From: Odiellus spinosus | Lineage: Eukaryota; Arthropoda; Arachnida; Opiliones; Phalangiidae | Assembly (NCBI GenBank): GCA_963920705.1 | Contig: OY987231.1 | Span: forward strand, 20,871,024 to 20,935,023 | Direction: 5' to 3' | DNA: 64,000 nt | Shown here: piece after piece, positions 62,213 to 64,000 of the stretch | How positions within the stretch are numbered: the stretch's first letter is position 1 | Layout of the letters: each line of letters starts with the position of its first letter | The notes under the pieces: generated by a model | Told to the model about the DNA's origin: nothing | The model's database searches: none | The model's input: the letters and a program-made list of their open reading frames with translations, nothing else | Program-made: the position numbers and the translations under genes

Positions 62213-62550
62213 CAGAAGCCGATGAAACCCTCCTTTGAAGTCTATTACTCCCTGGTCATGTCGACCCCTCTCTGTATGGGTTAGTTTCAAAAAGCGAGAT
62301 TCGTTCGCCTCCTAACGGTAGATATTTTCGGAGCGGGAGTTCGTCGAGCGAATATCTCTAGCAGCCTTGGAGTTCGTCAAAAAAAACGTCGTCGTTTGTG
62401 GAGAGAGAAAATTTCCAATTTCCCGTAGACAGGGGGTATGAAGTAGGACCCCTCCGATCTCGTAAAATTGGGAATTTTACCCATACAGAGAGGCGCGCTA
62501 TATGAAACATTGGAGTAGTAGACTTCAAAGGAGGGTTTCATCGGCTTCTG
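62213..62550 (-). mobile_element. MITE family A, copy A11 (subfamily A-II)
   Basis: 338 bp with CAGAAG/CTTCTG ends. The 7-bp duplication CTTCTGC itself resembles the element terminus, so CTTCTG occurs twice in tandem at the right junction. Confidence 0.92.
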
Positions 62551-63937
62551 CTTCTGCTAATTGAATAAAACCATCGTGAATGTCAATCAAATATTTTCAG
62601 TTCCCGAGAAAAATATATATTTCTTATTCGAGTTAACGTATCTGTACTCTTTATTCGTACTCATTGTTATAGGAAATTGATACGTTATACGAGTTATTCA
62701 TTCGCCGATAAGAACAATTTGAAACTCGAGTTTCGTCGCGGATTTTCATTCAAATCGAGATCTTGAAGCTAGAATGTAATAATTTAGTTGGTTTTTTTCA
62801 ATTTAGATTAAAATATAATTATATATTTCATTCTACACGGATTTTGACAAATATCATATTTTTATCTTCGCATTATCCGTTTGTTTATTAATCAAGCTTA
62901 AATTTTTATCTCCGGATAATTCGTATCATTTGATATGCATGATTATATAATTTTGAGTTCTACATTAACAATTTACCCGAGATTAAAATATCTGAAATAT
63001 ATTTTAAAGATATTCATTATCCGATTCCGACCTCTTAACTCAGAGAAAAGGTTACAATTAAGGTATAGGCCCTCGTCAGATCGGAAATACGAAAAGTCGT
63101 ACAGTATAACCTTTTCAATTTTTCCGATGCGCCTCGCCCTAAGTTCCCTAATTCAAGGAACCTGTCGTGGGTGGAGTTTCGAGCTCGTAACGACCTGACT
63201 TCATTTTTACGCTATACCAATCGGAACAATTGATTGGATTTTAATGCGCGTGTAATGACAGGTACCCTAGACGGTTTTCTTGATAAAATAGTTCAGAGAG
63301 TGCAGCGCTATATTTCATGGTCAATAGACAGGTTATATATGCAGGTTTTGAAAACTTAAATTAACCTATCTCATTTACTGTCATACAAATAGTTACACCC
63401 GTTTGAAAAGTCAATACGTAATTAAAACTTGTTTTTAATTTCCCCAAGTATAAAAATTTTAAATATCTTGCACCATTCCTTTAAGAATTTTGGCAACGTC
63501 AACCTTGGTTCGTAAAAACATTGGGCTAACTTATAAAAATGACTCACATCAAAAACTTAGGCATATAACACCTACGAGTTGGTTCTCACGATCCCCGGGG
63601 AGCCTTCGGGATATTCTTTTGATTTCCATCTTTAAATCGCGCCAAGATACTTTTTAAAACTTTACATCTTTCATCGGTTACCATTTTAGGAGTTGGAATA
63701 AAAAAAAAAAAGATATTTACTGCACCTTTTCTACATTGTATTTGCTCGTAATTCAAAAGTGACATTATATTGATATTGGCTATTATTCAAAAATAATCCT
63801 GAAGTTGTTTTTCTACCATTTGTTTTCATGCATTTTGTTACAGAGTTCTTATGCAATTACTATGCCTAAATATCAAATAATTTTACAACAAACAGTTCCT
63901 TTAATCTCCTTTTATGACGACATAGCTAACCTAGTAC
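62551..63937. other. Unassigned AT-rich DNA
   Basis: No gene recognised. An 87-codon plus-strand frame at 62935-63198 has no domain. Confidence 0.35.
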
Positions 63938-64000
63938 CAGAAGCCGATGAAACCCTCCTTTGAAGTCTACTACTCCAATGTTCCATATAGCGCTCCTCTC
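63938..64000 (+). mobile_element. MITE family A, copy A12, cut by window end
   Basis: The first 63 bp of a family A element (CAGAAGCCGATGAAACCC onward). The left flank CTAGTAC fits the nTnnnAn target rule. Confidence 0.9.

Overview
The window is eukaryotic and animal. It contains one gene I can identify with confidence: a five-exon, minus-strand Dmbx-type paired-class homeobox gene (CDS between 42034 and 44273). Its introns are GT-AG; three are very short (69-84 nt) and one is about 0.94 kb. The predicted protein is 356 residues with a complete K50 homeodomain. Together with frequent CpG (no obvious CpG depletion by eye), the small introns and an abundance of short inverted-repeat elements, this suggests a non-vertebrate metazoan. 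I cannot name the species.

Almost everything else is non-coding DNA filled with non-autonomous DNA transposons (MITEs and foldback elements). The dominant family (A, about 337 bp, termini CAGAAG/CTTCTG) has twelve copies, the last cut by the window end. A second family (B, about 418 bp, CAGAGG/CCTCTG) has four copies. Where flanks are intact, both families make 7-bp target-site duplications following an nTnnnAn rule. This resembles the nTnnnnAn rule of hAT transposases but is one base shorter. A 291-bp foldback at 26110 has a 7-bp duplication of the same form. A second group inserts at TTAA with AGGG termini (C at 12001, 13982, 19378, 28760 and 60654; N at 20534). Further inverted-repeat elements lie at 3717, 4363, 12967, 13172, 36329, 42902 (inside Dmbx intron 4), 46574, 47121, 48086, 50816 and 58875. 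Several are nested, which gives a relative order of insertion.

Layout: 1-8.5 kb holds scattered MITEs and unassigned DNA; 8.55-9.66 kb is a 23/24-bp satellite array; 10.6-28 kb is dense in MITEs with a pyrimidine/purine-asymmetric block near 23.2-24.1 kb; 28.9-34.4 kb has no recognisable element; 34.4-41.5 kb has A, J, F and B copies; 41.5-44.8 kb is Dmbx with its flanks; 46.5-51 kb holds foldbacks and a tandem duplication; 51-56.5 kb is unassigned; 56.5-64 kb is again MITE-rich.

I found no transposase, reverse transcriptase, tRNA, rRNA or CRISPR array. Most long open frames are chance or repeat-derived. The same short open frames recur in family A copies only because the DNA repeats.
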